From assembly GCF_018294505.1 (NCBI RefSeq), contig NC_057795.1, forward strand, positions 523,347,184 to 523,411,183: a DNA stretch of 64,000 bases, written 5' to 3'. The position numbers and the translations under genes were made by a program. The notes beneath the pieces were generated by a model. The model saw only the letters and a list, made by a program, of their open reading frames with translations, was not told the origin of the DNA and made no database searches. This document shows, piece after piece, positions 44,488-55,291 of the stretch; position 1 is the stretch's first letter, and every line of letters starts with the position of its first letter. This DNA comes from Triticum aestivum. Taxonomy: Eukaryota; Streptophyta; Magnoliopsida; Poales; Poaceae.

Positions 44488-45541
44488 CTACGGGTAAAAC
44501 TTACGAAGATGCTCAATGTTCCAGGAGTTGCTCACCGGAATGCCATCTTCGGTCTCAAGGCGGACAGCGCCGGGCCTAGTGACTCGTTTCACCCGGTAAG
44601 GGACTTCCCACTTCGGCGTCAACTTGTTGGAATTCTTGGCGGACTGAACGCGCCGAAGAACAAGGTCGCCTTCCTCGAAACTTCTGGCACTAACTTTGCG
44701 GCTATGGTAGCGGCGCAAAGCTTGCTGGTATCGAGCAGCTCGTACAGCAGCCTGAAGACGGTCCTCCTCAAGGAGCAGCGCGTCATCTTGTCACATCTGC
44801 TCTTGCTCAAGCTCATCATAAGCAAGCACTCGAGGTGACCCGTATACGAGTTCCGTGGGGAGAACTGCCTCTGCTCCATATACTAGAGCGAAAGGTGTCT
44901 GGCCAGTGGCTCGATTTGGCGTCGTCCCGATCGACCAAAGAACCACCGGCAGCTCCTCAATCCAGTTCTTTCCGCACTTGCGCAGCCTGTCGAAAGTCCT
45001 GGTCTCGCAGCACTTCAGCATTTGCCCTCTCCGCTTGACCGTTGCTTCTCGGATGAGCAACAGAAGCGAAGCAGACCTTGGCGCCAAGATCTCGGACGTA
45101 CTGCATGAAGGTGCGGCTCGTAAATTGCGTGCCGTTGTCGGTGATGATCCTGTTAGGGATTCCGAAACGGCAAACAAGCGACCTGAAGAACTTGACTGCT
45201 GACTGTGCTGTCACCTTCCTCACTGGTTCCACTTCCGGCCACTTTGTGAACTTGTCGATTGCAACGTACAAGTACTCAAAGCCCCCGACAGCTCGGGGGA
45301 AGGGCCCGAGGATGTCGAGCCCCCAGACCGAGAATGGCCAGGATAAAGGGATCATCTGGAGAGCTTGAGCTGGCTGGTGTATCTGCTTGGAATGGAACTG
45401 GCACGCTTCACACTTGGTTACTTGTGCAGTTGCATCCTGGAGGGCTGTCGGCCAAAAGAAACCTTGCCGGAAGGCTTTGCCGGCAAGTGCTCTTGCGCTA
45501 ATGTGGTGACCACATATGCCTCCATGTATCTCTGCCAACAA
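44488..45541 (-). pseudogene. E7 integrase
   Basis: The zinc-binding segment (HGGICGHHISARALAGK, CEACQFHSKQ) is followed by the catalytic core: Asp in WGLDILGPFP, Asp in [10 protein letters not shown] and Glu in [10 protein letters not shown]. The frame 45541-44957 is lost near 45000. It continues in a second frame ([32 protein letters not shown] in parts) and a third to 44488, ending with VRLETEDGIPV and IEHLRKFYP. At least two frameshifts are therefore present. All three acidic residues survive. Confidence 0.85.
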
Positions 45542-46840
45542 CTATTGTCCGTCTTCCCGGGAAATACACTTCAATTTCACACCGTTGAGTCTTCTTCTGT
45601 ACAGTGTGCTTTTAACAAACTTGTACATACTTGACTGCCGGGCTACTCTTTCCGCTTCTTCTTGCTCTTCAGGAAGTTCTCCTGTCTGAAGGAAACGGAC
45701 AATCTGCTGTGCCCATGCTGGAGCTTGCGGCTCGACAACAAGGACTAAAGGCACATCTGCTACTGTGGGAACATCCGCTTCTACGGCAAGAACCTGTGGC
45801 TCCGCCGGAGCTTGATGTTCCCCGGCAAGCTTGCCGGAGGAAAACTTGTCGGGAGCGTCTGCTTCAACGGAACAGACCCTAGGGCCTGCCGGAGCAGACT
45901 GCTCCTCAGCACTTTTGGTGTTGATCTTGGGGACCCTCTTGGCGGCGGCTTCGGGAAGCTCTGCCGAAAAATAGTCACCAGAAATCAACTTCCTCTTCTT
46001 GCTCTGTCCAATTGACGGTGTTACAGACGGTTGAGTCAGCTTGAGCACAAAGATCCCTGGTTCCACAAGTAACTTAAGTGCGGCGCAGTTTGACAGGCCA
46101 TCAGCAATGCCGTTCTGAGCTCTTGGAACATGCTCCATCTGTAGGCCGTCAAAGTGCTCTTCTAGCTTTCTCACTTCATCAACGTAAGCTTCCATCAACG
46201 GACTCTGATAATTTTTGTTCACTTGGCGGACGACAAGCTGTGAGTCACCCCTGACAATGAGCTTCTTGATCCCAAGGTCTGCGGCGATCCTGAGACCGGC
46301 AAGCAAACCTTCATACTCTGCAGTATTGTTCGTTGCTTGCTCCTTGGGAAAGTGCATCTGGACTACGTACTTGATGTGCTCTCCGGTGGGTGCAACAAGT
46401 AGCACGCCTGCACCGGCGCCTTGCAGCGAGAAGGCACCATCAAAGTACATCAGCCACTCTTTGCTTGTTTCCTTGACGGGGATGCTCGTTTCTGGAATTT
46501 CTTCATCTTGTGTTGGCGTCCACTCCGCTATGAACTCTGCCAATGCTCTGCTTTGGATAGTTGAAGTGCTCTCAAACTTGAGGCCAAAGCTTGACAGTTC
46601 TAGTGCCCACTCGACAATCCTGCCTGTTGCTTCTGGATTTTGCAGTATCCTCTTCAGCGGAAAACGAGTGACAACTGTGATCTCATGTGCTTGGAAGTAA
46701 TGGCGCAGCTTTCTCGAGGCCATGAGAAGGCCGAAACGCAATTTCTGCACACCAGAGTACCTTGACCTAGCCCCCTGCAGAAGGGAATTGACAAAGTAAA
46801 CTGGGCGCTGCACCATTCTCTTCTGCTTCTCCTCACGCAC
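45542..46840 (-). pseudogene. E7 first RNase H remnant and second (Tat-type) RNase H
   Basis: Frame of 432 residues separated from RT by a single TAG at about 46841. The first third continues the RT-associated RNase H (PVYFVNSLLQGARSRYSG, LRHYFQAHEI). The second, cellular-like RNase H starts at WLMYFDGAFSLQGAGAG, with Glu in NNTAEYEGLL, Asp in VRGDSQLVV and a last Asp in ADGLSN. A duplicated RNase H is a hallmark of Tat elements. A variable linker leads to YRRRLNGVKLKCIS ahead of integrase, where a TAG ends the frame. Confidence 0.85.
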
Positions 46841-47974
46841 CTACGCAGATCCATCTTTGTCGGGACCAGAGCTTGTCGGCGAAGTCGCCTGCTTGTCGCT
46901 GGATGCATCTGCCGTGGTTGCCGGCTCATCGTCCACCTCCCTCTCCGCCACTAACGCAGCACTAACCACTTGATTGGTTGCCGCTAAATATAGCAGCAAC
47001 TTCTCTTGTGGCTTAGGTGCGACAAGTATTGGAGTGGAGGACAGGTATCTCTTCAAGTCCTGCAGCGCAGCCTCCGCCTCCGGAGTCCATTTCATTGGAC
47101 CTGCCTTTTTCAATATTTTGAAAAACGGCAGGGCGCGCTCGGCAGACCTAGAGATAAACCTGCTGAGGGCAGCCACGTAACTGGCAAGTCTTCGTACAAC
47201 CTTGACGCGCTTTGGTGCTTCAATCTGCTCAATGGCCTTGATCTTGTCGGGATTGGCTTCAATTCCCCGCTGAGACACGAAGAACCCGAGAAGTTTGCCG
47301 GAGGGGACTCCAAACACGCACTTCTCGGGGTTAAGCTTGAGGTTGATCTTGCGCAGATTTGCAAAGGTTTCGTCTAAATCTTGAATTAGAGTTGCCTTGT
47401 CCTTGCTCTTGACCACTATGTCATCCATGTAGGCTTCCACATTTCTGTGTATTTGTGGCTCAAAAGCGACATGGACTACCCTTGCAAATGTTGAACCAGC
47501 ATTCTTTAAACCGAAAGGCATCCATATAAAACAGTATGTGCCACATGGGGTGATGAATGCGGTCTTCTCCTCATCCTCTTCTGCCATGAAGATCTGATGG
47601 TATCCTGAGTATGCATCAAGAAATGAAAGCAAGTCACATCCAGCCGTGGAGTCAACAATCTGGTCGATGCGCGGCAAGGGAAATGGATCTTTGGGACAAG
47701 CTTTATTGACACCGGTAAAGTCGATACAAAGCCTCCATTTCCCGTTAGCCTTGCGCACGACTACAGGATTGGCCAACCACGTAGGATGGAGCACTCCTCT
47801 GACAAGGCCTGCTGCTTCCAACTTCTTGATTTCTTCTGCGATGAATTCTTGGCGCTCCACTGCTTGTTTCCTAACTTTCTGCTTGACGGGCCGCGCATGA
47901 GGACAGACGGCAAGATGGTGCTCGATTACTTTCCTGGGAACACCGGGGATGTCAGACGTTTGCCATGCAAACAC
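46841..47974 (-). pseudogene. E7 reverse transcriptase
   Basis: 377 residues with a nearly complete RT: HHLAVCPHARPVKQKVRK, WLANPVVVRKANGKWRLCIDF, KACPKDPFPLPRIDQIVD, FLDAYSGYHQI (catalytic Asp), MPFGLKNAGSTFARVV, the YMDD active site in VEAYMDDIVVKSK, then LGFFVSQRGIEANPDK and the connection region. The frame ends in a TAG before the RNase H block. The N-terminal DIPGVPRKVIEH segment links to the protease end. Confidence 0.9.
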
Positions 47975-48013
47975 GTCGATGTTCGCCCGCAGGAAAGTAA
48001 CGAGCGCGCTTTC

Positions 48014-50797
48014 CTATTTAGGGTCGAGAGTGGCACTGATGGTGAAGGTACCACCAGTGCCGTCCTCCTTGGCGGGCACCTTCTTGGTCTCTGGTGGAGC
48101 TGCCATTGCCTTCTTACACTTGCCGGTGGAGCTCGATGGTGCGTCCTCGACGGTAGCGCAGCACTCCGAGGAGGTGCGCTTGCCGGAGTGGGCAGCAGAG
48201 CACTTGCCGGACTTGGTCTTCTTCTTCCCCCCGGGAGCTTCAACGGCAAGTGACTTGCGATTTGTTGCGGCTGCTGCCTCCCGGTAGATCTTGTCTGCGC
48301 AGATAAGAGCATCCTTCTTGTCGCCAGGGACAGAGATGACACTTATCGGGCCTGGCATCTTCAGCATGTTGTATGCATAGTGAGAGGCCGCCATGAATTT
48401 GGCGAGTGCTGGACGACCGAGTATCCCATTGTAAGGCAATAGAAAGTCAGCAACGTCAAAAGTGACCCTCTCAGTCCTGAAGTTCAACTTGCTGCCAAAT
48501 GTCACCGACAACGTGATCTTTCCCTTCGGCTTGCTCCTTCCCGGATTGATTCCTTGGAAAGTGCCGGTCTCTTCGAGCTCGCTATCAGGGATTTGGAGTT
48601 TCTGGAGTACCGCGGAGGAGATCAGATTCAAGCCAGCCCCGCCGTCAACTAGCATCTTAGTGACCTTGAGGTTGCGGATAGTTGGTGAAACCAACATCGG
48701 CAAGCACCCGACCGCAGTTATGCGATCAGGGTGGTCCTCAATATCAAAGATGATAGGCGTGCTGGACCATTTCAGAGGCTTGCGTGACTCGATGGGTGGT
48801 TCTGCCGCATTGACTTCCCTCACCCACTGCTTGAGCTGGCGGTGTGAAGTATGCAGAGAAGCACCGCCGTCAACGCACAGGACCTCTGTGGCTTTCTGGA
48901 ACTCCTGCTCATCGGCCTCGTCATCATCCATATCTTCGTCGTCGTCGTCATCTTCATCCTTGTCGCGGCCGCGGGGAGGTCTGTCTCCTTGCCGCTGATT
49001 GGCCTTGCCGCGGCGTCCTCCTCGGCCGGGGCGTTTCTTGCCGGCTCCTCCAGCACCTTCCTGGGCCTTCTCCTTGTCGCGTCGCTCGTACTCATCCTTT
49101 TGCTGCTCGACAAGCTGCTCGACCTTCTTGCAGCTCTGGAGATCATGGCCCTTGGTGCGGTGGATCTTGCAGTACTGCTTGCTGGTGCCGTCCTGCTTGT
49201 CAGTGACCGCCACAGCCTGCTCGCCGGAGGTGCCAGCTTTGGCTTTCTTGGCGCCACGTCCATTTCCGGACTGCTCAACGACTAGCACATCTTTACTTTT
49301 CTTCTTCCTGTTGTTCCGCCACTGGTTTTTCTTTGCCGGGGCAGCGTCCTCACTATCAGATCCTCCTGCTACTGTATTCTCTCCGGGGAGTTTCCTCCCT
49401 TCCTCAGCACGTGCACACTTGTCAGCCAGGGCATATAGCTCACTGACGTCCCTGATCTTGCACATCACCATCTCCTCCCGCATCCTGCGGTTTCGCACGT
49501 TCTGATGGAACACGCTGATGACCGCGGCGGGGTGAACATCTGGGATGTTGTGCTGTACACGGCTGAATCTCTGAATATATTTGCGCAGGGGCTCTCCTTC
49601 CTTCTGGGCGAGCAGATGAAGGTCGCTCTCTTGGCCATGAGGCTTGTGGCTGCCTGTAAAGGCGCCGACAAACTGATGGCATAGGTCTGCCCAGGAGGAT
49701 ATGGAGTTGTCCGGCAAGTGCATAAGCCAGGATCTGACATTGGGCTTGAGCACCAGCGGGAAGTAGTTGGCAAGGATCTTGTCGTCCCGCCACCCGGCAG
49801 CCTGCACCGCGATGGTGTAGATGCTGAGGAACTCCGACGGATGCGACTTGCCGTCGTACTTCTCTGGTACATCTGGCTTGAAATTCTTCTTGCTGGGCCA
49901 CTGGACTTGCCGCAGCTCACGAGTAAACGCAGGGCAACCTACCGCGTACGGCAAGTTGCCTGGTTCCCCTGGCGCATGCATGTCGACAGAGGGCCCAGTG
50001 TGCTGGTCGGATTGACGCCGCGCTTCTCTTTGGCGCTCGATGCGAGTACGAGCATCTTCTCGCTGTCGTTCGTGAAGAACTTGGCGCCGATCGCGACGAG
50101 CTCGTGGATCCGATGACGCGGTGGAGTCGCTGTCGAGGTGGATCCGGCGAGTCGGTGATCTTGGTCTTTGGGGTGGAGAGTGCATGGTGGTTGCACCCCC
50201 ACTGGTTTTGTCGCCATCGGCTCGCGCCTGGCAGTCCTGCCGCGGCATCGATGTACTCGGCTGCCGCGGAGTGTCGCCGTTGGCGAAGCCGATGAGACTC
50301 TCAATGGTGGCCCTCCATTCATCGATCTTGTCTATTGTTGGAGGGTAATCCAGGAGCAGTTGAGCTCGCGCCAAAGCTTTTGCTCGAGTGGTGGGCGGCA
50401 GTGGCGGACGGTGCGAGGAGCGGGATATGCTCGGACTTCTAACTATGTTAGAAGGAGCAGTATCCCGTCCAGGCGACCGTGCCTCGCTCGTGTCAGCATG
50501 TTGATGCGCATGCTGGTCTTGAGCACCCTGAGATCCGCCAGCTCGATCTTGGTTCAACGGACGCATGGCACTGCGAGTACCAGGATGCTGTCGGTCCTGC
50601 GCCTCCTGAGATGGGCGCGGTGCACGTACGGACGCCGAGGTTTGCGCAGCCTTGTCCTTGGACCCGGCAGCACCATGATCTCCGTCGTCAATGCCCGTTC
50701 TTCCGCCGGCGTCTATCCCACCACCCGTTTGCTCCGGTGGTGGTGGGATCGACGTGGACAGAACAACTGCTTCCGAAGTCTTCTTCTTCGGTGGCAT
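48014..50797 (-). CDS. E7 Gag-protease
   Basis: Open over 927 residues from MPPKKKTSEAVV. The first 260 residues are low-complexity and charged. The Gag domain (about residues 295-455) includes KYDGKSHPSEFLSIY, NYFPLVLKPNVRSWLMHLP, SWADLCHQFVGAF and EPLRKYIQRFSRV. A single zinc-knuckle-like YCKIHRTKGHDLQSCK and basic/acidic tracts precede the protease, whose active site reads MLVDGGAGLNLIS (a DGG in place of the usual DSG/DTG). The fold end is GILGRPALAKF. Length is typical for Tat elements. It is the only long E7 frame without a lesion. Confidence 0.9.
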   Translation of the reverse strand: MPPKKKTSEAVVLSTSIPPPPEQTGGGIDAGGRTGIDDGDHGAAGSKDKAAQTSASVRAPRPSQEAQDRQHPGTRSAMRPLNQDRAGGSQGAQDQHAHQHADTSEARSPGRDTAPSNIVRSPSISRSSHRPPLPPTTRAKALARAQLLLDYPPTIDKIDEWRATIESLIGFANGDTPRQPSTSMPRQDCQARADGDKTSGGATTMHSPPQRPRSPTRRIHLDSDSTASSDPRARRDRRQVLHERQREDARTRIERQREARRQSDQHTGPSVDMHAPGEPGNLPYAVGCPAFTRELRQVQWPSKKNFKPDVPEKYDGKSHPSEFLSIYTIAVQAAGWRDDKILANYFPLVLKPNVRSWLMHLPDNSISSWADLCHQFVGAFTGSHKPHGQESDLHLLAQKEGEPLRKYIQRFSRVQHNIPDVHPAAVISVFHQNVRNRRMREEMVMCKIRDVSELYALADKCARAEEGRKLPGENTVAGGSDSEDAAPAKKNQWRNNRKKKSKDVLVVEQSGNGRGAKKAKAGTSGEQAVAVTDKQDGTSKQYCKIHRTKGHDLQSCKKVEQLVEQQKDEYERRDKEKAQEGAGGAGKKRPGRGGRRGKANQRQGDRPPRGRDKDEDDDDDEDMDDDEADEQEFQKATEVLCVDGGASLHTSHRQLKQWVREVNAAEPPIESRKPLKWSSTPIIFDIEDHPDRITAVGCLPMLVSPTIRNLKVTKMLVDGGAGLNLISSAVLQKLQIPDSELEETGTFQGINPGRSKPKGKITLSVTFGSKLNFRTERVTFDVADFLLPYNGILGRPALAKFMAASHYAYNMLKMPGPISVISVPGDKKDALICADKIYREAAAATNRKSLAVEAPGGKKKTKSGKCSAAHSGKRTSSECCATVEDAPSSSTGKCKKAMAAPPETKKVPAKEDGTGGTFTISATLDPK

Positions 50798-50861
50798 GTT
50801 GATGAAGGAAATGAAGATCTAGCTCGTGTGAACGCCGGATCAGGTTCACACAACCTCGACA

Positions 50862-50880
50862 GCCCCTACCTGGCGTGCCA
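50862..50880 (-). other. E7 primer-binding site
   Basis: On the minus strand TGGCACGCCAGGTAGGGGC begins four bases after the LTR end. It starts TGG, complementary to the CCA of a tRNA 3' end. The tRNA species was not identified. Confidence 0.7.
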
Positions 50881-50884
50881 AAGA

Positions 50885-51860
50885 TGTCGGGGAAACTGAT
50901 CCACGAACACCTATGGGACCGGCGGACCGGGCCCCTTTCGGTTCGGCGGGGGGCGGAGATCGCACGAAGAGCAGATCGAGGCGAAGCACACAAGCAGTTT
51001 ACCCAGCTTCGGAGCTCTCTGGAGCGATAACACTCCTACTGCTGCTTGCCTGATTGTATTATGTTCTTGCTCGGGAGCGCTGAGAGCTACAGTACCCTCT
51101 AGCTGCTAACGAGACCGAGCGTGAGAGTGTTTCTGGCTTCGAGACTTCCGAACCCCTTCTACGTTGCGCATGGGCCTCCTTTTATATGCTCAAGGGGTCA
51201 CCGATAGGTGGCAACGTAGACAAGGGTAAAAATGGAAAAGGATTTGAGGTAGGTACAACTACCTGTACAGTGTATCCTACCTAACCCCGACGGCAGCGGA
51301 CAAGGGCATTAAATGCCCGTCTGCGTCGCCCAAACAGTGCAAACAGGGACCGTCAGGGGCGCCACCGCTTGCCACGATGGCCATCTTGTCAGCGCCGCTT
51401 GCCACCGCGCACCGCTGGCTGCACAGCCTCTCGCCACGTGCGCCTGAAAAAGCCCCAGGGCGACACGTTGGTGGATGCGCTGGAGCGTGGGCACAGAGTG
51501 GTGGCTTGCCGCGGCAAGCGCCTTGCCGCGGTTGTTGTGTTGTCGCGCCCGGAAGCTTGTCGCTCACTGGGCCTTGCCGGGATGCGCGGCGCGTCGCGGC
51601 AAGTTCCTTGAGATGCCTTGGTTGGCCTTCCCGGCAAGCTCCTCTTGCCGGGGTCTTGTCTCCTTGGCTTGAATGCCTCGGTTGGCCTTCCCGGCAAGGT
51701 CCTCTTGCCGGGGTCTTGTCTTGAATACTTTGTTCTTGAACGGCTCCAAAGGAACCACAGAGGACCTTGGCGGTCACCCGGCAAGCCTTGCCGCAGGGCG
51801 CTGCGACTGCCCGTGCACAAGTTCGGGATACTAGGGTACCCCTACTCTAGTACACCGACA
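50885..51860 (-). repeat. E7 5' LTR
   Basis: Plus-strand TGTCGGGGAAACTGATCC to TAGTACACCGACA, with intact TG...CA. It is followed by AGAG (51861-51864), the right target-site duplication, then by the E6 sequence that continues from 38562. Same TATA box and 60-base tandem hairpin repeat as the 3' LTR. Confidence 0.9.
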
Positions 51861-52057
51861 AGAGTGGAGCCCCCCCCTGTAGGGCGCGCCCCCTGTCTCG
51901 TGGGCACCTCGTGTGCCTCCCGGACTCCGTTTTCTTGCACAATGCGTATTTTGGTCGGTAAAAATTCATTATATATACTCCTGAAGGTTTTGACCACGTA
52001 TCACGCAAATATCGCCTGTTTTCGTTTCGAGTTGTTCCTGTTGCAGAATAAAGCAAG
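51861..52057 (+). other. E6 leader of the third ORF
   Basis: Resumes E6 after E7 and matches 55808-56010 of E8 in reverse. It contains GCGCGCCCCCTGTCTCG, the segment ending in GAAGGTTTTGACCACG and a CT-rich run before the ATG at 52058. The good match to E8 ends at the start of the third ORF. Confidence 0.75.
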
Positions 52058-52142
52058 ATGTCGTCCCAAGATTCGGAGGGAGAGAGCTATATGGCTGATT
52101 ATATCGCAAACCCAAAATTATATGGGGATGTGGAACATTATG
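52058..52142 (+). CDS. E6 third ORF, first part (split by E8)
   Basis: Starts MSSQDSEGESYMADYIANPK. It is interrupted after 28 codons plus one base by E8; the TTATG before E8 (52138-52142) is repeated after it. The reading frame continues in phase at 62497. Apart from MSS, the protein does not resemble the third ORF of E8, although the flanking sequence does. Function unknown; the position is where Athila elements carry env-like or other accessory ORFs. Confidence 0.75.
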
Positions 52143-53759
52143 TGATGACCCACAAGTGTAGGGGATCTATCGTAGTCCTTTCGATAAGTAAGAGTGTCGA
52201 ACCCAACGAGGAGCAGAAGGAAATGATAAGCGGTTTTCAGTAAGGTTTTCTCTGCAAGCACTGAAATAGTAGGTAATAGATAGTTTTGTGATAAGATAAA
52301 TAGTAACGAGCAACAAGTAAATAAAGTAAATAAAGTGCAGAAGGGTGGCCCAATCCTTTATGTAGCAAAGGATAAGCCTGGACAAATTCTAATAATAATA
52401 AAGGAGCTCCCGAGGACACATTGGGAATTATCGTCAAGCAAGTTTTCATCACGTTCATATGATTCGCGTTCGGTACTTTGATAATTTGATATGTGGGTGA
52501 CCGGTACTTGGGTACTACCCTAACTTGGACAAGCATCCCACTTAGGATCAACCCCTATTGCAAGCATCCGCAACTACAAAAAGAAGTATTAAGGTAAACC
52601 TAACCACAACATTAAGCGTATGGATCCATATCAGCCCCTAACGAAGCAACGCATAAACTAGGGTTTAAGCTTCTGTCACTCTAGCAACCCATCATCTATT
52701 TATTACTTCCCCATGCCTTCCTCTAGGCCCAAATAATGGTGAAGTGTCATGTAGTCGATGTTCACATAACACCACTAGAGGAAAAGACAACATACATCTC
52801 ATCAAAATATCGAACGAATACCAAATTCACATGACTACTAATAGCAAGACTTCACCCATGTCCTCAGGAACAAACGTAACTACTCACAAAGCATATTCAT
52901 GTTCATAATCAGAGGAGTAATAATATGGATAAAGGATATGAACATATGATCTTCCACCAAGTAAACCAATTAGCATCAACTACAAGGAGTAATCAACACT
53001 ACTAGCAACCCACATGTACCAATTTGTGGTTTTGATACAAGATTGGATACAAGAGATGAACTAGGGTTTTGAGAGGAGATGGTGCTGGTGAAGATGTTGA
53101 TGGAGATTGACCCCCTCCCGGTGATAGGATCGTTGGTGATGACGTTGGTGATGATTTCCCCCTCTCGGAGGGAAGTGTCCCTGGCAGAACAGCACCGCCA
53201 GCGCCCTAGATTGATTCCGCCAAGGTTCCGCCTCATGGCGGCGGAGTTTCATCCCGTAAGCTTGCCCATGATTTTTTTCAGGGTAAAAGTGATGATATAG
53301 CAGAAGATGGACGCCGGAGGCCCACCAGGGGCCCAGGAGATAGGGGCGCGCCCTGTAGGGGGGGGGGGGGNNNNNNNNNNNNNNNNNNNNNNNNNNNNNN
53401 NNNNNNNNNNNNNNNNNNNNNNNNNNNNNNNNNNNNNNNNNNNNNNNNNNNNNNNNNNNNNGCCCCCCTGTCTCCTCGACAGGGTGTGGCCCCCCTGGCC
53501 TATTTCTTTTGCTCATAAATTCTTATTAAATCCAAAAAGTTGTTTCGTGGACTCTCAGGACTTTTGGAGCTGTGCAGAATAGGTTTCCAACATTTGCTCC
53601 TTTTCCAGCTAGAATTCCAGCTGCCGGCATTCCCCCTCTTCATGGCAAACCTTGTAAAATAAGAGAGAATAGCCATAAGTATTGAGATATAATGTGTAAT
53701 AACAGCCCATAATGGAATAAATATTGATATAAAAGCATGATGCATAATGGACGTATCTA
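52143..53759 (-). repeat. E8 3' LTR
   Basis: Plus-strand TGATGACCCACAAGTGTAGG to about GGACGTATCTA. The inner end should read GGACGTATCA as in the 5' LTR but is altered, so that edge is good to two or three bases. It includes an assembly gap of 91 Ns (53371-53461) in a G/C-homopolymer region. Confidence 0.85.
53371..53461. other. Assembly gap (91 N)
   Basis: Runs of G before and GCCCCCC after the gap. At the same place the E8 5' LTR reads GGTGGGGGGGCACCCC without a gap, so little or nothing may be missing. Confidence 0.95.
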
Positions 53760-55291
53760 CTCCCCCAAGCTTAGACCTCGCTTGTCCTCAAGCGGAAGCC
53801 GAAATCGGAAAATATGTCCACATGTTTAGAGATAGAGGTGTCAATAAAAATAAAATACGGACATGAGGGCATCATGATCATTCTAATAACAGCAACATAT
53901 ATAGATTTTGTCATATGATTTCCTATGCTCAAGTAACAAGCAATTCACAATGTCAAGTATGGTTAAAATACTTCATTGGGAACTACCAAACTATAATCTC
54001 AGTCATTGAAGCAATTGCAATTTATCGTAACATCAGAAAGAGTCAATAATAGAGCTTTTCAGCAAGCTCACATACTCAACTATCTCGTAGTCTCCTATAA
54101 TTGTTAACTCACGCAATACTTGTGGTTATAGAGTTTCATCCGGACATTGAGAAAGATAGGGGCTTATTGTGTTGCCTCCCAACGTATTCACCATTAGGTG
54201 ATGTCAACAATAATAGCCTATGCTAACTTACATCCAATTGGATATATGCATCATGATCTGTCAAACACGAAGAGCTTGCCAAAGGATAAAATGAAAAAGG
54301 GAAAGGTGAGGATCACCTTGACTCAAGCATAAAGTAAAAACATAAAGTAAAAGATAGGCCCTTCGCAGAGGGAAGCAGAGGTTGTCATGCGTGTTTAGGG
54401 TTGATGCACAAAATCTTAATTTAAAAGAACGTCACTTTATATTGCCCCTTGTATGTGGACCTTTATTATGCAGCCCGTCGCTTTTATTACTTCCACAACA
54501 AGTTCGTACAAAGCTTATTTTCTCTGCACTAATAAGTCATGCATATTTAGAGAGCAATTTTTATTGCTTGCACCGATGACAACTTACTTGAAGGATCTTA
54601 CTCAATCCATAGGTAGGTATGGTGGACTCTCATGGCAAAACTGGGTTTAAGGATATTTGGAAGCACAAGTAGTATCTCTACTTGGTGCGAGGAATTTGGC
54701 TAGCATGAGGGGGAAAGGCAAGCTCAACATGTTTGGAAGGTCAATGACAATATACTTTAACTGAGATGTCGGAAAATAAACCATTACGTTGTCTTCCTTG
54801 TCCAACATCAACTCTTTTAGCATGTCATACTTAATGAGTGCTTCACAATCATAAAAGATGTCCAAGATAATATATTTATATGTGAACTCCTCTTTCCTCA
54901 TCACTTCCTATTAATTGCAACGATGACCAAGGCTATGTTCATCAACTCTCAACAATTTTTATGCCTCATACTTTCTGTGTGTGAAGTTATCAGTATCCAT
55001 AAGATCAATATGAACTCTTTTATTCTTTCTACTTTCTCAAGATCATAGCAACATAGCTTTGACTCAACACTAATCTTTATTATAGATAGCACACGGACTC
55101 GATTACATAAAGAGATCACAAAGCAAAACTCGAAACTACTTGATATCCAAACTTCAATCTACTAGATCAAGATACTACTAAAAGGATCGAACTAAATAAA
55201 GCGGTAAAGATAGGAGTGTGATGGTGATACGATACCGGGGCACCTCCCCCAAGCTTGGCAGTTGCCAAGGGGAGTGCCCATACCCATGTGA
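53760..55291 (-). other. E8 untranslated tail with purine tracts
   Basis: Non-coding on the element strand. The LTR-adjacent purine tract (53760-53773, minus-strand TAAGCTTGGGGGAG) is the expected plus-strand primer. A near-copy (AAGCTTGGGGGAGG) lies right behind the third ORF at 55243-55256. The tail is homologous to E6 62799-64000. Confidence 0.7.

Larger units (their letters stand above)
38563..51860 (-). mobile_element. E7: Tat-like Gypsy element with antisense gene
   Basis: Complete 13.3-kb element on the minus strand with two 976-base LTRs and AGAG on both outer sides. From high to low coordinate: 5' LTR, primer site, gag-protease, RT with a second RNase H, integrase, then a long 3' region carrying a four-exon gene on the opposite strand, purine tract and 3' LTR. 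RT before integrase makes it Gypsy; the extra RNase H and antisense ORF are Tat-lineage traits. LTRs show 11 differences over the first 444 aligned bases, fewer per base than the E8 LTR pair. Pol has stops and frameshifts, so it is not autonomous now. Confidence 0.9.

Noticed and set aside
49440..49920. Minus-strand frames of 151 and 153 codons inside E7 gag
   Set aside because: Alternative frames of the intact 927-codon Gag-protease, which contains the recognisable domains.
52058..52243. 61-codon frame read straight through 52142
   Set aside because: Only the first 28 codons are the E6 third ORF; the rest is E8 LTR sequence and an artefact of the insertion.
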